From Owenia fusiformis (taxonomy: Eukaryota; Annelida; Polychaeta; Sabellida; Oweniidae), in assembly GCA_903813345.2 (NCBI GenBank), contig CAIIXF020000006.1:22887936-22951935 (forward strand): a stretch of 64,000 bases of DNA, given 5' to 3'. The stretch's first letter is position 1. Each line of letters begins with the position of its first letter. The notes below the pieces were generated by a model. That model was given only the letters and a program-made list of their open reading frames with translations. It was not told where the DNA came from and made no database searches. Positions 34,001 to 49,289 of this stretch are shown piece after piece. A program made the translations under genes and the position numbers.

Positions 34001-36193
34001 GTTGAAATGTCTGAATCCATTGTTAAAGGATGAACAACAGACATTTTAGACAAGTCGAAAACAAGGACACAATATATTTTATCTCAAATCATATTATTGA
34101 ACTTAAATTTTACTTTCTCCCAAGAATGATAACTAATGGAAATGTATATTTATATAATACAATGTAATTGTGTTTTTACTTCTCCATAATTATATGTCAG
34201 GTGTATGTTCTAAAATATGATTTATGTATTTATGTTCTATGAGTGTCTATAATACCTTGTAAATTGACAATTGTACAGTAAAACCTGTTAATTAAAACAT
34301 CCCTGTAAGTGGAACACATATGTAAATAGAAACATTTCTAAGTGGAATACTTTCTCCAGGCCCTTGTCCAATTAACTTAATGTTAATGAAAATGCTATAT
34401 GTGTAGAACACCATCTACTATATTGTTATATATCTACCATTACCATCTACTATATACACCATCTACTATAGTATGCGGAACATTTCTTTTTTGGGGAACC
34501 AGGATTGTTCCACTAATGCAGGTTTTACTGCAGATTGGCTTTGTATAAAAAACCTCCTACCTCATACCCACATACCCATCTACGTGTAACATGTTACAGT
34601 CATTGAAGGGTTCAATTTTAAAGATTATTAAATCTCAAAATAGCTCAAATTATTAACATTTCTACAATTCCAGCTTTATTTTATGACTAGACAGATGACA
34701 GATCCATAAATAAAGGCATATGGATGCATTTTAATGTGTAATGACCCTAGGGCGCCCCAGGGGAATAAATAACTAACGACCATGAGCATAGGTCCAACAA
34801 GCCAGATAAAGAAATTCAAAGAAAGTGTGCTAATTCCCTAGTGGGGATCGAACCCAGCTGGGATGTAGCAGCAACTTGCTATCAAGGGTCATTACAAATG
34901 CATCTATAATTCATCATAAACTAAGATTTAACAAACTAAGATCTGTAAATTGAACCCTTCAAAGACTGTATCATGTCCCACGTACGTGGGTAGGTGGGTA
35001 TGAGGTAGGAGGTTTTTTATACAAAGCCCTGCAGATTGATATTGCATTGCAATTTATGATTTTCTGTTTCTACCTTCAGTTATTCGATGCAGTCAGAAAG
35101 ACAAACCCAGACTTTCACTCGCACTTGTTGCCAATAGATGGAGATATGTTAGAGGAAAACCTGGGTATCAGCGATCATGACGTACATATTCTCCAGAACG
35201 AGGTTTCTATTGTGTTTCATTCGGCAGCTACAGTAAAGTTCGATGAACAATTAAAGTGAGTCCATTAAAACTGAAGAGTTGCCATAACTGCATCCTCCAA
35301 AGCAGGTGTCCAGAATCCGTACCTCCTTCTTCCCCCCTGCTATAAGCAGTTAGCATTTCCCCGATTGAGAACTCGCAATATGATTAGCTGTCGCAACACT
35401 GCGACAACAATCATGTATACGTCATCGGCGCATAATTAGATCACGTGATTCAGTTTAATCGGGCACGTCCAACTTGGTTATAGCAGGGAGTAAAAAGAAA
35501 GAAGATATTCTGGATTTTGAAGCCCTGCGATCGGAGGATGCTATAACTGAAGAGTTGCTTATATCTATTTTTGTTTGAAATTTAACGTCCCCCTCCCCCA
35601 AAGGAATAATATAAAACTACTGCTCATTTCATGCCTGGATTAAATGTGAGATCGCAAACCAAGGAATAACTGAGAACATTTACTTTTCCAGGTTGTCTGT
35701 TCAGATGAATGTGTTAGGTGTACAGAAAATAATTGAATTATGTCAAAAGTTGACAAAATTAGAGGTAAGAAGATATCTATTACATTAGGGATAATGCATC
35801 AAATGTATGTATATGTGCAATTTGTTTACAGTTGTTGTCTAGTCAATTACAAGCCCCAAAATGTGAATCAAAATTGGTGAAACTAGTTTTTTTCACCTGC
35901 TATAGAAAGAAATCAAGATGACAACTTTACAGTTACTTGTATACATGTACTGCAGTAAAACCCGTTTTACTGAACACCTATATCTAGTGAACATACTTTT
36001 TCATGGCATCACATACTCATCTGACTTCTGTAGGAAATTGCCTCTATGCAGTGAACACCTACCTTCAGTGAAAACATTTTTGTGGCTCCTTCTGTGTTCA
36101 CTGTACAAAGGTTTACTACACATGCGTACACTCAAATTTTCTAACAGAAAAAATAAGATTTCCAGATTTCTGCTCTTTCTTATCCCAGGCAGA

Positions 36194-36229
<36 letters not shown>

Positions 36230-39200
36230 ACATATACATATATATATGTCTCTGACCCAGGTAATCTGCCAAATCATTAAACGTAGGAAATTGGCAGAAT
36301 GGATTTGATATATATCAATGATATAGAGAATACCATGTTATTAAATAGGGTTTTCTTTATGTCAGACTTGGACTGCTCAAACAAATTCGCTCACGTTACA
36401 GTGCAGTATATCTATTTATGCATTAATTTGAACAGATGATAAACTTCTCAGTATTAGAAATAACCCTCATAATGGCATTATTGCAAGGTGTGATCTGTGG
36501 CATCCCATATTCTGTATTATCAACGAAATGATATACTTGCATGGAAGAGTAACATATTGTATTAAAACATCCATTATATAGCAGTAGCACCCCGGATTAG
36601 TCTGACTACGGTAAAGTCAGATACCGTTGTCACAAATGGCGGACATAACCGTCGCTTCAATTAGATTTTCATGAACTGTATGTTTAATAGAGCACCTAGA
36701 CTAAATTCCTTTGGAACAACAATCAATCAAAGTGTATCAATACTAATTGTAAAGTTAATAATGTTCTACCATCGAAATAAAGTCTTTAATTTGACCGATC
36801 AAAATGAAATATGGGACAACGGACACTGTAATTACCATATGCTGTTGTCTTTCTAAATTACTCAAATTCAGATTCCGTTGTCATTGACGATATCGAAGAG
36901 GCTATATTGTGGCGATTCACGACCCAATTTGATTTGAAATGGGATTACATATGATACATTATCACAAGAGCTCAATGCATGCACAGAATTAACGACGATG
37001 AAATCCCATGAAATGAGGACAAAGTGATTAAAGAATTGAAGCGACGGTTATCTCCGCCATTTGTGACAACGGTATCTGACTTTACCGTAGTCAGGCTATT
37101 CCGGTGTGAGTAGAGCCAGGAACTTTTACATGTCAAAACTCAAAATGAAAATATATTTACTGGAACTTTTCATGTATCTGCATCCATTCGCATGGCAGCA
37201 ATGAACTGATGTTGCAGTTCGAAATGTATCAAAAACACATACGTTTAACAATGAATGAGAAAAGACCTTCGTTGTGTGCTAGTCTAACTACGTGCATACT
37301 ATGAAAAAATGGCTTAGCCATGCCTTTGTATACATTTAGTTCTTTTTTGTCCTATTGATCCCATAATCAGTTAAACCCACATTGTTACATTCCAACCTGA
37401 AGACTAAACAATTCTGTATATGTTAAAACATTTCAGGCACTTGTACATGTGTCAACGGCATATGCAAACTGTGACAGACAACACATAGCAGAGCTTGTCT
37501 ACCCACCCCCATTGCAGCCTCAGAAAATACTAGATGCCATGGAGTAAGTGTTGCCCCTCGTGCAGGGTTAGAAATCAGTGTAGAAAAAATAAAATACCAT
37601 ATGCTAATTCTGTATCCTCTCAACAAATCCTATAAAATTTTCTAAATTTAGGTCTATTTTAGTCATTCATTCTAGCACACAGATCCCCTTCTGGAATATA
37701 CTAATATCATTTTGGTCAAAATCTGAATAATTGTATGTTTTTATGTTCATTGTTTGTCTAGGTGGATACAATGTATATAGCCCATTAAGTTGTTTTGTTC
37801 ATTGTCCATCTATGGGGTCTCTTGAAGCCCCAAGTCTTAAGTAAAAATTTATTTTCTTCATTTCAGCTGGATGGATGATGAGGTAGTGACGACACTAACA
37901 CCAAAGCTGATAGGAAACAGGCCCAACACATACACCTACACGAAAGCTATGGCTGAGTACCTGCTTGTAGAGACATGTGGGGAACTACCTGTGGCCATCA
38001 TAAGGCCCTCAATAGTGGGATGCTCATTCCAAGAACCCATGCCTGGATGGGTGGATAACTTCAATGGACCAGCAGGGATCATTGCTGCTGTAAGTTGTGT
38101 TGATTAACCTGAAGCAGAGTCCAGGGGTTTCATCAGCAGCAGGCAACAGGCGATTTTCACCGATTGTTATCACAAAATCACCTGTTGTTTTTAGGGACGT
38201 TTCCATGTTAAAGGACGATTCTCGGTTTGGAGAACGAAGTTCATCGATCTAAATGAGCATTATCCCTGATTCAGACAAATTTGATTTTTTCACATAATAT
38301 AGATTTGAATGTCCTCTTTTAAATAGTCATAATTTAATTTGGGTAATATTTCTAGATTTTTCGCAAAAAAATGTTAGCGCAGTACACTGATGAACTTCTT
38401 TCTCCAAATCGAGACTTGTAGTTTATTGAATCGGTCTAATTGAGCGTTATCCCTGCTCCAGACCAATTTGTTATTTTTACATCTTGTAGATTTAAATGTC
38501 CTCTTTTGAATATTCATAGTTTAGTTTGGGTAATATTTCTATATTTTTCATGAAAAAAATTATTAGCCCAGGAGACTGTTCTCCAAACCGAGAATCGTCC
38601 TTTATGATTTCCATTAATTTTGCCTGTTTTCATTTATTTAGCCTGTTGTGAGAAATTCTAGTGAAACCTCTGAGAGTTTGAACTATTTTATTGGCTTTGT
38701 ACCTTTGACTGTCATTATACTTTCTATTGCATGTGTTTTGAATGAGTTATGGATTAAGGCGCTAACTTACAATGTGTCATATTTCTTAAAATGTTAGTTG
38801 TGTTTGCAAGTCATTTAAACCAAAGGGTTGTGATTTTTCAAATCAGTCCATTAGTTCCCATATTTGTCCTGAAATCAGAAATATTTTAAACTCAATGCAG
38901 ACTGTTTTGGGGATACAAGGGTTACCCAGAACCAATACTTCATGAATGAACTTGTTGACATTCTATGTTGTAGATTGGAAAGGGAGTCCTCCGTTCAATG
39001 CTGGGTGATCATGACAAGACAGCCGACTTAATCCCTGTAGATATGGCAGTCAATTGTATGATAGCAGTCGCTTGGCAACGGGCAACAACAAACCCTAGCA
39101 ATGTTCCAGTGTATAACTGCACCACTGGTCAAATAAACAGAATGACCTGGGGAACCATGGGTAAGGTTTAACCTAAATATAATTGGTCATATCCTGAAGT

Positions 39201-42200
39201 GCATGGACATCTAAATCCAATTTAAAATATTAAGGTTATTTCAAGTCTTGACGATAAATTTGGTTTTTGGTGTGCTACATTCAAATGTTTTCATGTTTAT
39301 ATCTGGGACATAATAATGCACAATACATTCGGATCAATTTGGAGTACCCTCAAGTTTCCCTGCAGTTTTGAAACATGTATCATTTTGTTCTATACTCATC
39401 AAAAATTCTTATTTGTATTTCATATTATTATATATTTTTCAGAACGTCTTTCCTTTAATAGCCTTATGAATAATCCACTAGATGGAATTGTTAGAGTGCC
39501 AAACCCAAGATTCACTAAAAGCTGGTAAGTGAAATTATTATCCAGCTGAATTCAAGGGTGGTATTCAAGATTAAGTCCCTCGGGATATTCCAGAATGGTT
39601 TGATACTCCCAATAACAGTATTTGACAAAATATATGTAGTAATTCAATAGTCTATAACTATTACTGTACATTGTATTACCAACTAGTCCAGTTCTGTATA
39701 ATTCATTTACAGGTAGATACTACCCATGGGTGGTTAGTCTTACATCAACCCCTTGGGTTACCCCTCTTTAAGAAACTAAGATACACCTCTACACAGGAGA
39801 ATCTAACAATTCACTAATTAATTTCTAGGTTAAAACGTGACTTCTGTCTGTTCTTCGACCACTACTTACCTGCACTTCTCCTAGATAGCTGGCTCTTCAT
39901 CTCAGGCAGAAAACCAGTGTGAGTATACAGGCCCGAGCCAGGATTTGCCAAGGGGGGGGGGTTCAGTTTTCAAAAATTTTCAGGGGGGTTCACATTTGAC
40001 AATTTTGGCCCAAATATGGCTAAAATCACTTGAGACGTGCTCAAAATTGTGAAAAACTGCATGATTTTGAAAGAATATTTGGTCAGGGGAGGAGGATTCG
40101 CCCAAACTATGCGAACCCCCCCGGGCCTGGTATAGTTTTCATTAAATCTTTGGGCATAATAGTATGGTTATTTTTCATGTAGTTTAATCAGTTAAAAGTA
40201 TATACAGGGTGGGCCAAAAAACGCCATTTCTTTTCAAGACACTATAACTTTTTTATTTTCCAACCTACATACCCCAAACTTTGCAGTTATATAGTGCCAG
40301 GGGTTCTCAGTAATAATATAATGTAACAAGTCCTTCAACTTGGATAATATTTGATCTAAAAGAGGAGTTCAATTGGTCCGCCACCCTATTTGATGACAGA
40401 TTTTAGTTTTAGTCGCCTTGCTGATACAGCAGTATCAATGGAATGTTAGCTAAATTTTTTTCAACATGTCTTAATTGCCAGCTTCAGTTCAGCAATTTTT
40501 TAGATTGGGTGCCTTTATACAATCTCCTGGGGACCTTCCCATACCCTTTACTCACTGGGGTTTGCATCAGGGCTATTAGCTTGGCGGTCATCAGGCCTTA
40601 TCAGTTCAGGAACATTTTGCAAATTATGCTTATTTCTCATGGCACACCACATGTTTAAGTGAGACGCTGGTGACATATTTTTTTCAAGTAACAGTGTACA
40701 ATTCATGATCCTTGGCTAGATAACAACTTCAAGTTTCGTTTGGTATGCAAATTATGATTTTGTACCTAAAATTAAAAAAGTAATAGGATTTTGAAAAAAA
40801 GTGGCGTTTTTTTTGGCCAACCCTGTACTGTACTGGAAGTTGACTTATATCTACATTTATACCACTCTAAGTCCAATTACAGTTGTATAACATGGGTCTA
40901 TAACAACGATATACAGTGGAGAGTGGTATATCGTCAAATCGTATACAACTCCTCCGTATACACTCCAGCGTATACCACTGTAGAAGTGCATTCTGGGAAC
41001 TAATGAATAAAAAATCATGAAAATGTTCATGAGTGACGTCATGAGCATTATTGAGTTGGCTATGGGATATTTTTATGGTTTTTAATTGTTATGATTGTGT
41101 TCGAATCAACTGTAATTGAACTTAGATAATAAGATTATATAATGGTTCATTCTGTATATCGTGCATTTTATACTCTCGTGAGAATATAATATAGTCACTC
41201 GTTCGCTACGCTCACTTGTGAATATATCATATACTCACTCGAGTATAAAAACGATATGCAGAAAGAACCATTATATAACCTCATAGTACACTATACATCA
41301 TCATCCTAAGCAGGTGTCCAGAATCCGTATCTCCTTCTTCTCCTCTGCTATAACCATTTGGATGCGCCCGATTAAACATGACCAATGTGATCTAGTGTTG
41401 CAACAGCGAATCAAATTACTAGATCTTAATCAGGAAATGATATAACTGCTGTTAGCAGGGTGTAAAAAGAAAGAAGATATTCTGGATTTTGAAGCCCTGT
41501 GATCGGAGGTTGACTATACATGAGCACTCAAACGATCACAAAGTTGAAGATTTTGTTCTTTTCTTCATTTCAGATTCCGTAAAGTAAATGACAAGATTAT
41601 CAAAGCATCGGCAAGTCTTGAGTTCTTCACAACCAATGAGTGGGAGTTTTGTAACGACAACATCTGTGCTCTTCAAGCGAAACTTTCAAAAACAGACAGA
41701 ACAGTAAGTTATACACAGTTGACCTGTCCAGAGGGTGACAGTCAGTTGAATGGATGGTTTTTACTTGTTTTGTTAGTCGACAATGTTAAATTAACCCATA
41801 CTACAAAAGCAAAATCTTTATCCAAAAATGGTGTAATATTAACTCGCTCTTCATTTCACAGACTGCTCTCTATACCTTTACCACAAACACATGTCAGGAA
41901 AATAGTGTTCACTGCACACAGGTTTTACTGTTCTTTTTCCAGACTTTTAGCTTCGATGTGAAGAGAATCAATTGGCCCCTGTATATGGAGAATTATTGTT
42001 TGGGGGTGAAAAAATTTGCCTTGAAAGAACAGTTATCCAACCTGCCTGCTGCTAGAAAGGCACTCAACAGGTATGGTGATAATAATAACTCTTCCCCTCG
42101 TATTAAGTAATTTTGATACTACACTGTCCGTCATGCATTGTTTGGAAAGCAGGATTTTCTAAAGGGAGTTTAAATAAAACTCTGTTACATCAGATTCATA

Positions 42201-42544
42201 ACATGTACAACTGTAGTCAATACTTAGGCTGACAATTCCAAATACATGTACAATGAAAATCTGGTACCTAGCATATATAGATTGTGGCATTTGAGATTAT
42301 ATTAAAATCAGATCTTTTTATATTTACTTCACAGGTGTGATAAACAATACGTATTTAGTAATGATACTGTGTATTTTTTTCCAGGTTAAAGAAGTTAACA
42401 ATGGCATTTAACTTTATAATAGCAATCCTGATATGGAGGTTTGGGCTCACCAGATTGACTGTAGTTCGCAACTTGTGGCAATTCTTACTTAAGCTAGCCA
42501 CTAGTTTTCTAACCAGGATCCCAGGATTTGCCAAATCTAGTTGA
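31067..42544 (+). CDS. fatty acyl-CoA reductase, complete (FAR-b, 519 aa)
   Basis: Twelve coding exons with GT-AG introns: 31067-31187, 32476-32558, 35080-35255, 35692-35764, 37437-37543, 37867-38089, 38974-39160, 39443-39524, 39829-39918, 41574-41703, 41943-42070, 42385-42544. They sum to 1,560 nt. The protein has the NADP-binding motif TGGTGFMG (21-28), the LIRP strand, the FHSAATV segment, a [10 protein letters not shown] stretch (from ~153), the catalytic Y209-TYT-K213 of extended SDR enzymes, an IRPSIV motif and a C-terminal 'sterile' domain. A hydrophobic stretch near the end ([10 protein letters not shown]) suggests a membrane tail. Length matches animal FAR1/FAR2 (about 515 aa). It reduces fatty acyl-CoA to fatty alcohol. 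The ATG is the first in an exon whose acceptor is at 31043. Tandem paralogue of 2193-4424. Confidence 0.95.
31234..31442. mobile_element. CAGGCCCGTAGCC MITE, copy a (5-bp TSD GCATA)
   Basis: 209 bp with inverted ends CAGGCCCGTAGCCAGG, runs of G/C next to each end, and duplication GCATA (31229-31233, 31443-31447). It lies 46 bp past the FAR-b exon 1 donor. The ends resemble hAT-type non-autonomous elements; the superfamily is inferred. Confidence 0.85.
34275..34527. mobile_element. pogo/Tigger-like MITE with CAGTAAAACCTG ends
   Basis: CAGTAAAACCTGTTAATTAA at the left and GCAGGTTTTACTG at the right, with internal AAGTGGAACA-type sequence. These are typical of pogo-related elements. It directly abuts the next element. 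Confidence 0.55.
34537..35028. mobile_element. MULE-like element, ~83-bp TIRs, 9-bp TSD
   Basis: Inverted ends of about 83 bp beginning GGCTTTGTATAAAAAACC with few mismatches. A perfect 9-bp duplication CTGCAGATT lies at 34528-34536 and 35029-35037. Long TIRs plus a 9-bp duplication are the hallmark of Mutator-like elements. It ends 51 bp before FAR-b exon 3 and contains a SINE-like insert. Confidence 0.85.
34733..34904 (-). mobile_element. tRNA-derived SINE-like sequence inside the MULE
   Basis: The minus strand has a B-box GGTTCGATCCC (34844-34854) and an A-box-like TAGCAAGTTG about 30 bases upstream, spaced as in a tRNA promoter. GATGCATTT...GTAATGACCC flanks it in inverted form. No intact tRNA is encoded. 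Confidence 0.45.
35290..35541. mobile_element. GCATCCTCC foldback element, copy 1
   Basis: 252 bp with imperfect inverted ends of about 60 bp (GCATCCTCC...TCCAGAAT...CTTCTT). It begins 34 bp after the FAR-b exon 3 donor. A related copy is at 41302-41521. A 13-bp direct repeat ACTGAAGAGTTGC flanks it at 35270 and 35547. Confidence 0.7.
36188..36252. repeat. (AT)n within a palindrome
   Basis: CAGAGACATATATA...TATATATATGTCTCTG: an AT microsatellite whose flanks are also inverted, able to form a hairpin or cruciform in FAR-b intron 4. Confidence 0.8.
36588..37108. mobile_element. 521-bp MITE, ~70-bp TIRs, AGTAG TSD
   Basis: Inverted ends of about 70 bp (CTGACTACGGTAAAGTCAGA, then CCGTTGTCACAAATGGCGG) differ at only a few bases. 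Outer ends CACCCCGG/CACACCGG, duplication AGTAG at 36583-36587 and 37109-37113. No ORF of note. In FAR-b intron 4. Confidence 0.85.
38211..38602. mobile_element. AAGGACGATTC MITE with dimeric interior
   Basis: Perfect ~25-bp inverted ends (AAGGACGATTCTCGGTTTGG) with TA on both sides. The interior consists of two diverged tandem halves of about 180 bp, each with GTTATCCCTG, ATGTCCTCTTTT and TTTGGGTAATATTTCTA-like blocks. In FAR-b intron 6. Confidence 0.85.
39928..40129. mobile_element. CAGGCCCGTAGCC MITE, copy b (TSD GTATA)
   Basis: 202 bp, the same family as 31234-31442 but inverted. Duplication GTATA at 39923-39927 and 40130-40134. It starts 9 bp after the exon 9 splice donor of FAR-b. Confidence 0.85.
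40205..40825. mobile_element. CAGGGTGGGCC element, 621 bp, TA TSD
   Basis: CAGGGTGGGCCAAAAAACGCCA at the left mirrors TGGCGTTTTTTTTGGCCAACCCTG at the right; TA on both sides. The longest member of the family also present at 280 and 42590. No transposase ORF, so non-autonomous. Confidence 0.8.
41128..41275. mobile_element. ~148-bp foldback element
   Basis: TTATATAATGGTTCATTCTG and ATATCGT at the left are mirrored by ACGATATGCAGAAAGAACCA and TTATATAA at the right, with a palindromic centre. In FAR-b intron 9. Confidence 0.65.
41302..41521. mobile_element. GCATCCTCC foldback element, copy 2
   Basis: Same family as 35290-35541, sharing AGCAGGTGTCCAGAATCCGT and GATATTCTGGATTTTGAAGC. It ends about 50 bp before FAR-b exon 10. 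Confidence 0.7.
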
Positions 42545-42589
42545 AGGATCACGTCCATGTTTCCGAAGCAATGCAGTAGAAACCTGATA

Positions 42590-42681
42590 CAGGGTGGCCC
42601 ATCATTCTGTAAAGTGACCCATCAGCTTTATTATAATGTAAAGTTGCTAGGGATAATTGAGCAATATTAAGGATCACCCTG
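42590..42681. mobile_element. 92-bp foldback MITE, CAGGGTGG ends, TA TSD
   Basis: CAGGGTGGCCCATCATT at the left and GGATCACCCTG at the right, flanked by TA. It starts 46 bp after the FAR-b stop, so it probably lies in the 3' UTR. Confidence 0.65.
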
Positions 42682-43767
42682 TAGTTTATAGAAACAATCT
42701 TTTGTGTTATAAGATGCAATGTTCAGTGTCAGTTTTATGTCGGTAGTATATGATCAAGGAAGGTTGGCTCATAGAATGCAATCTCGATATTTTCTAACAA
42801 TGGATCCGATCTTGAAGGGTGTCGTGATGTTCACTTCAAATTTTAAATTGCGAGTTTTGGTTTTATTAACAAAAAATGCAAAACACACAAGCAGTGATGA
42901 TCGAGATATTAGCCTAGCTCGAAACGTTTGGATTATTGATTATGAATTCATAACCAGTTTAATGTCAGACAATAACAACATCTTAACTTTTTCATTGTTG
43001 GAAAATACTGAGATTGCATTCTGGGAGCCAATCCTCATTGGTACATGTGATCAACATTCAATTATGGACAGGGTGTAAGTTTCTTGTAATTTACATGAAT
43101 GTTTATATTCAAATATATTTATGATAGACATGCAGATAAGTACTATATTTACTATGTATTTATTACGTATTGGATATATCTAATGGTATCAAAACCAATA
43201 TTCAATTTTGTTGTTTTTGTTATTTAATTGATAGAGACAGTCATTCAAATTATTCTTTACAAAACCAGTGTTTCTTTAATTAACAGTGTCAAGTGAAAAG
43301 CAGTGCCAAATAAAAATTACCCATAAATTCACATGTTTCAGATATTTGGACTGAGCTTTTAATGTGCTTGTATAGCACCAGTAACCATGGCAACAACACT
43401 GCTAATTTATAGTGCTTTGCCAAATGTTACCTTGAAAACAAAAATTAGTGCACATCTTTAAATTTATTTTTGTATTTTTCAGTCTATGGTACATGTATGT
43501 AAAAATTCTGATAAAGGTGACCCAGTCACGACTCGCGAGCCATTATTTTAAAATGTATCGTAGAATATGTTTCTGTAGATAGAATGCAGCTGATTCCATA
43601 CAATTACATTCTTACAGACAGCACCAAAATTTTCTTAATCCTCATATTCATAGTCTGTGTGTGCTCCAGACTACATGTATGAACTGTTCTGTTTCTGTGT
43701 TTTAAACTGTATATACTGTACTAGATTGAATACTAGTATGTGCTTTAGACTGTTTATGTGTGCTAGA

Positions 43768-44200
43768 CCCTGTATATGTTGACTGTATTCATGTACAAGA
43801 CTGTTCATATGTTCTGGACTGTATAATTTATATGGGCACAACATGCACAAGACTGTACATGTGTGCTAGACTGTTAATGTGTGCTAGACTATATGTTGAC
43901 TGTATTCATGTACAAGACTGTTCATATGTTCTGGACTGTATAATTTATATGGGCACAACATGCACAAGACTGTACATGTGTGCTAGACTGTTAATGTGTG
44001 CTAGACTATATGTTGACTGTATTCATGTACAAGACTGTTCATATGTTCTGGACTGTATAATTTATATGGGCACAACATGCACAAGACTGTACATGTGTGC
44101 TAGACTGTTAATGTGTGCTAGACTATATGTTGACTGTATTCATGTACTAGACTGTATATGCATACTAGACTGTACATGTGTGCTAAACTGTTAAGCTGTA
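43768..44200. repeat. 117-bp minisatellite
   Basis: About 3.5 near-identical copies with period 117 bp, themselves built of shorter GTGTGCTAGACTGT-like subunits. The period is divisible by three, which keeps a 144-codon ORF open; that ORF is not taken as a gene. Confidence 0.9.
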
Positions 44201-45659
44201 TGCTTGTTGACAGGCAGGTTGTTAAATAATTTTTTAGTTTAATATACTAGTAGTTTATTTTTGTGTCACAAGCAATAATATTAAAATACATTTAAAACAC
44301 TTTTTTTAAAAAACATTGCTTCTAGCCGATGCCGGCTTATGAGACACCAAGTTGATACATGTGAGGGTAATATTAAAATTCCCATGTGAAAATTACTAAA
44401 TGCACAATAAGACAGTGATAGAGACCATAATTTTTGTATACTGAGTTCACTGTTTACTTCCACTTACTAAGAGGAGACATCTTCCCCAAGGTTGATGTTC
44501 CTGGGAGCAAATGGAAAGAGAAACCCTGCTTAATCAGTGATATAAGGGCCCTCTGGTTGGCCCAATACCCTCCTGAGGGGTCCCCCATATCACAGTGGAT
44601 CTACAGGTTTGCATCATGTATAATCATCCATCAAATCACTGTACTTCTTACTCTCTAAAAAGAATAGGTGAGGGGGTTTGAACAGAAACTAACTGATGTA
44701 AGGGATGGAATAGATATCGAAAAACTTATCAGATAACAGAATAATATTGTTAAGAAATATATTTACTTGCATGTTTTGCAACATGATGAAACTCGCTTGC
44801 ATGTTTTTTAAGAAATAAATTTGATAAAATCTCAATAATTTAATCCATGTTTTTGTAATTTTGCAATGCTGGAAATACACCCAATCCCTTAATATGCCCA
44901 TTGAAAGAGAATGTGAAGAAAAAATATTCTCGTTTTCAATGAACTTCAAGAATAATACCCATAGACAATACAATTAATTTCCATTCCAAGAAAATCTTGA
45001 ATACAAGGTGTAACAAAATGTCACTTCTTGGTAGGAACATAAAACTTCAATGGACAGGAAAGAATGTTTATTATATAGAACATGGTGTGACGTCAGATCT
45101 ATGTAGCAGTGAAATGTCCAAAATGATAAGATCAGAAAATGATCAAATCTAGTTCGGAGTAGGGATACAAGAGATTACCGTTGGTTATTTGGTTTCCTGT
45201 ATAAAAAAGCTTTTTCTCCTTTACTAGCCCGTTGCAGCGCCATCTACATGTAAGGTGTATTCCCGATAGGGAAAGTAGGCCCCACTAGTTTATCTGGAAA
45301 CATTTCCAAGTTTGGTTAGACAGACGGAGGGACGGACGGACAGACACCTGGTCGATCCCATAGGCTCTGTGTGAGCCAAAAATAACTACTGCCATCAAAT
45401 ATGAAGAAAATATATCCTCTAGTTTAGGGAGTTATATTCTGGACAGACAGACTGACTTCACTATATCCCTACTGAACTTTGTTAGATAGCCTGAATATTG
45501 CATGTTATTGACAAACTCCTGTAATTCTGTTTCTTCATGATTTATTTACACTATGGTATTTTCAGATAATTCTAATGAGTCCATATAATCGTATATCTCA
45601 TAGTCTCTGTATCTGGCCTGTGTGGTGTGAACCCATAGTGCTGTCCTGTGACCAGTGGA
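44201..45659. other. intergenic between FAR-b and RPS13
   Basis: No exon recognised. A short GGAC microsatellite lies near 45325-45350. TTTATT at 45541-45546 gives AATAAA on the minus strand, the likely polyA signal of RPS13, about 115 bp past its stop. Confidence 0.45.
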
Positions 45660-49262
<3,603 letters not shown>

Positions 49263-49276
49263 GATGGCGGATTTTG

Positions 49277-49284
49277 CGAAGAGG
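49277..49284 (-). promoter_or_regulatory. candidate 5'-TOP start of RPS13
   Basis: The minus strand reads CCTCTTCG about 15-22 nt before the ATG. Ribosomal protein mRNAs usually start at a C followed by pyrimidines, which lets TOR signalling control translation. The exact start is inferred. Confidence 0.5.
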
Positions 49285-49289
49285 CCGTC

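Noticed and set aside
43760-44194. 144-codon ORF rich in Cys and Tyr with a 39-residue repeat
   Set aside because: It exists because the 117-bp minisatellite period is divisible by three; no start context, exon signals or known domain.
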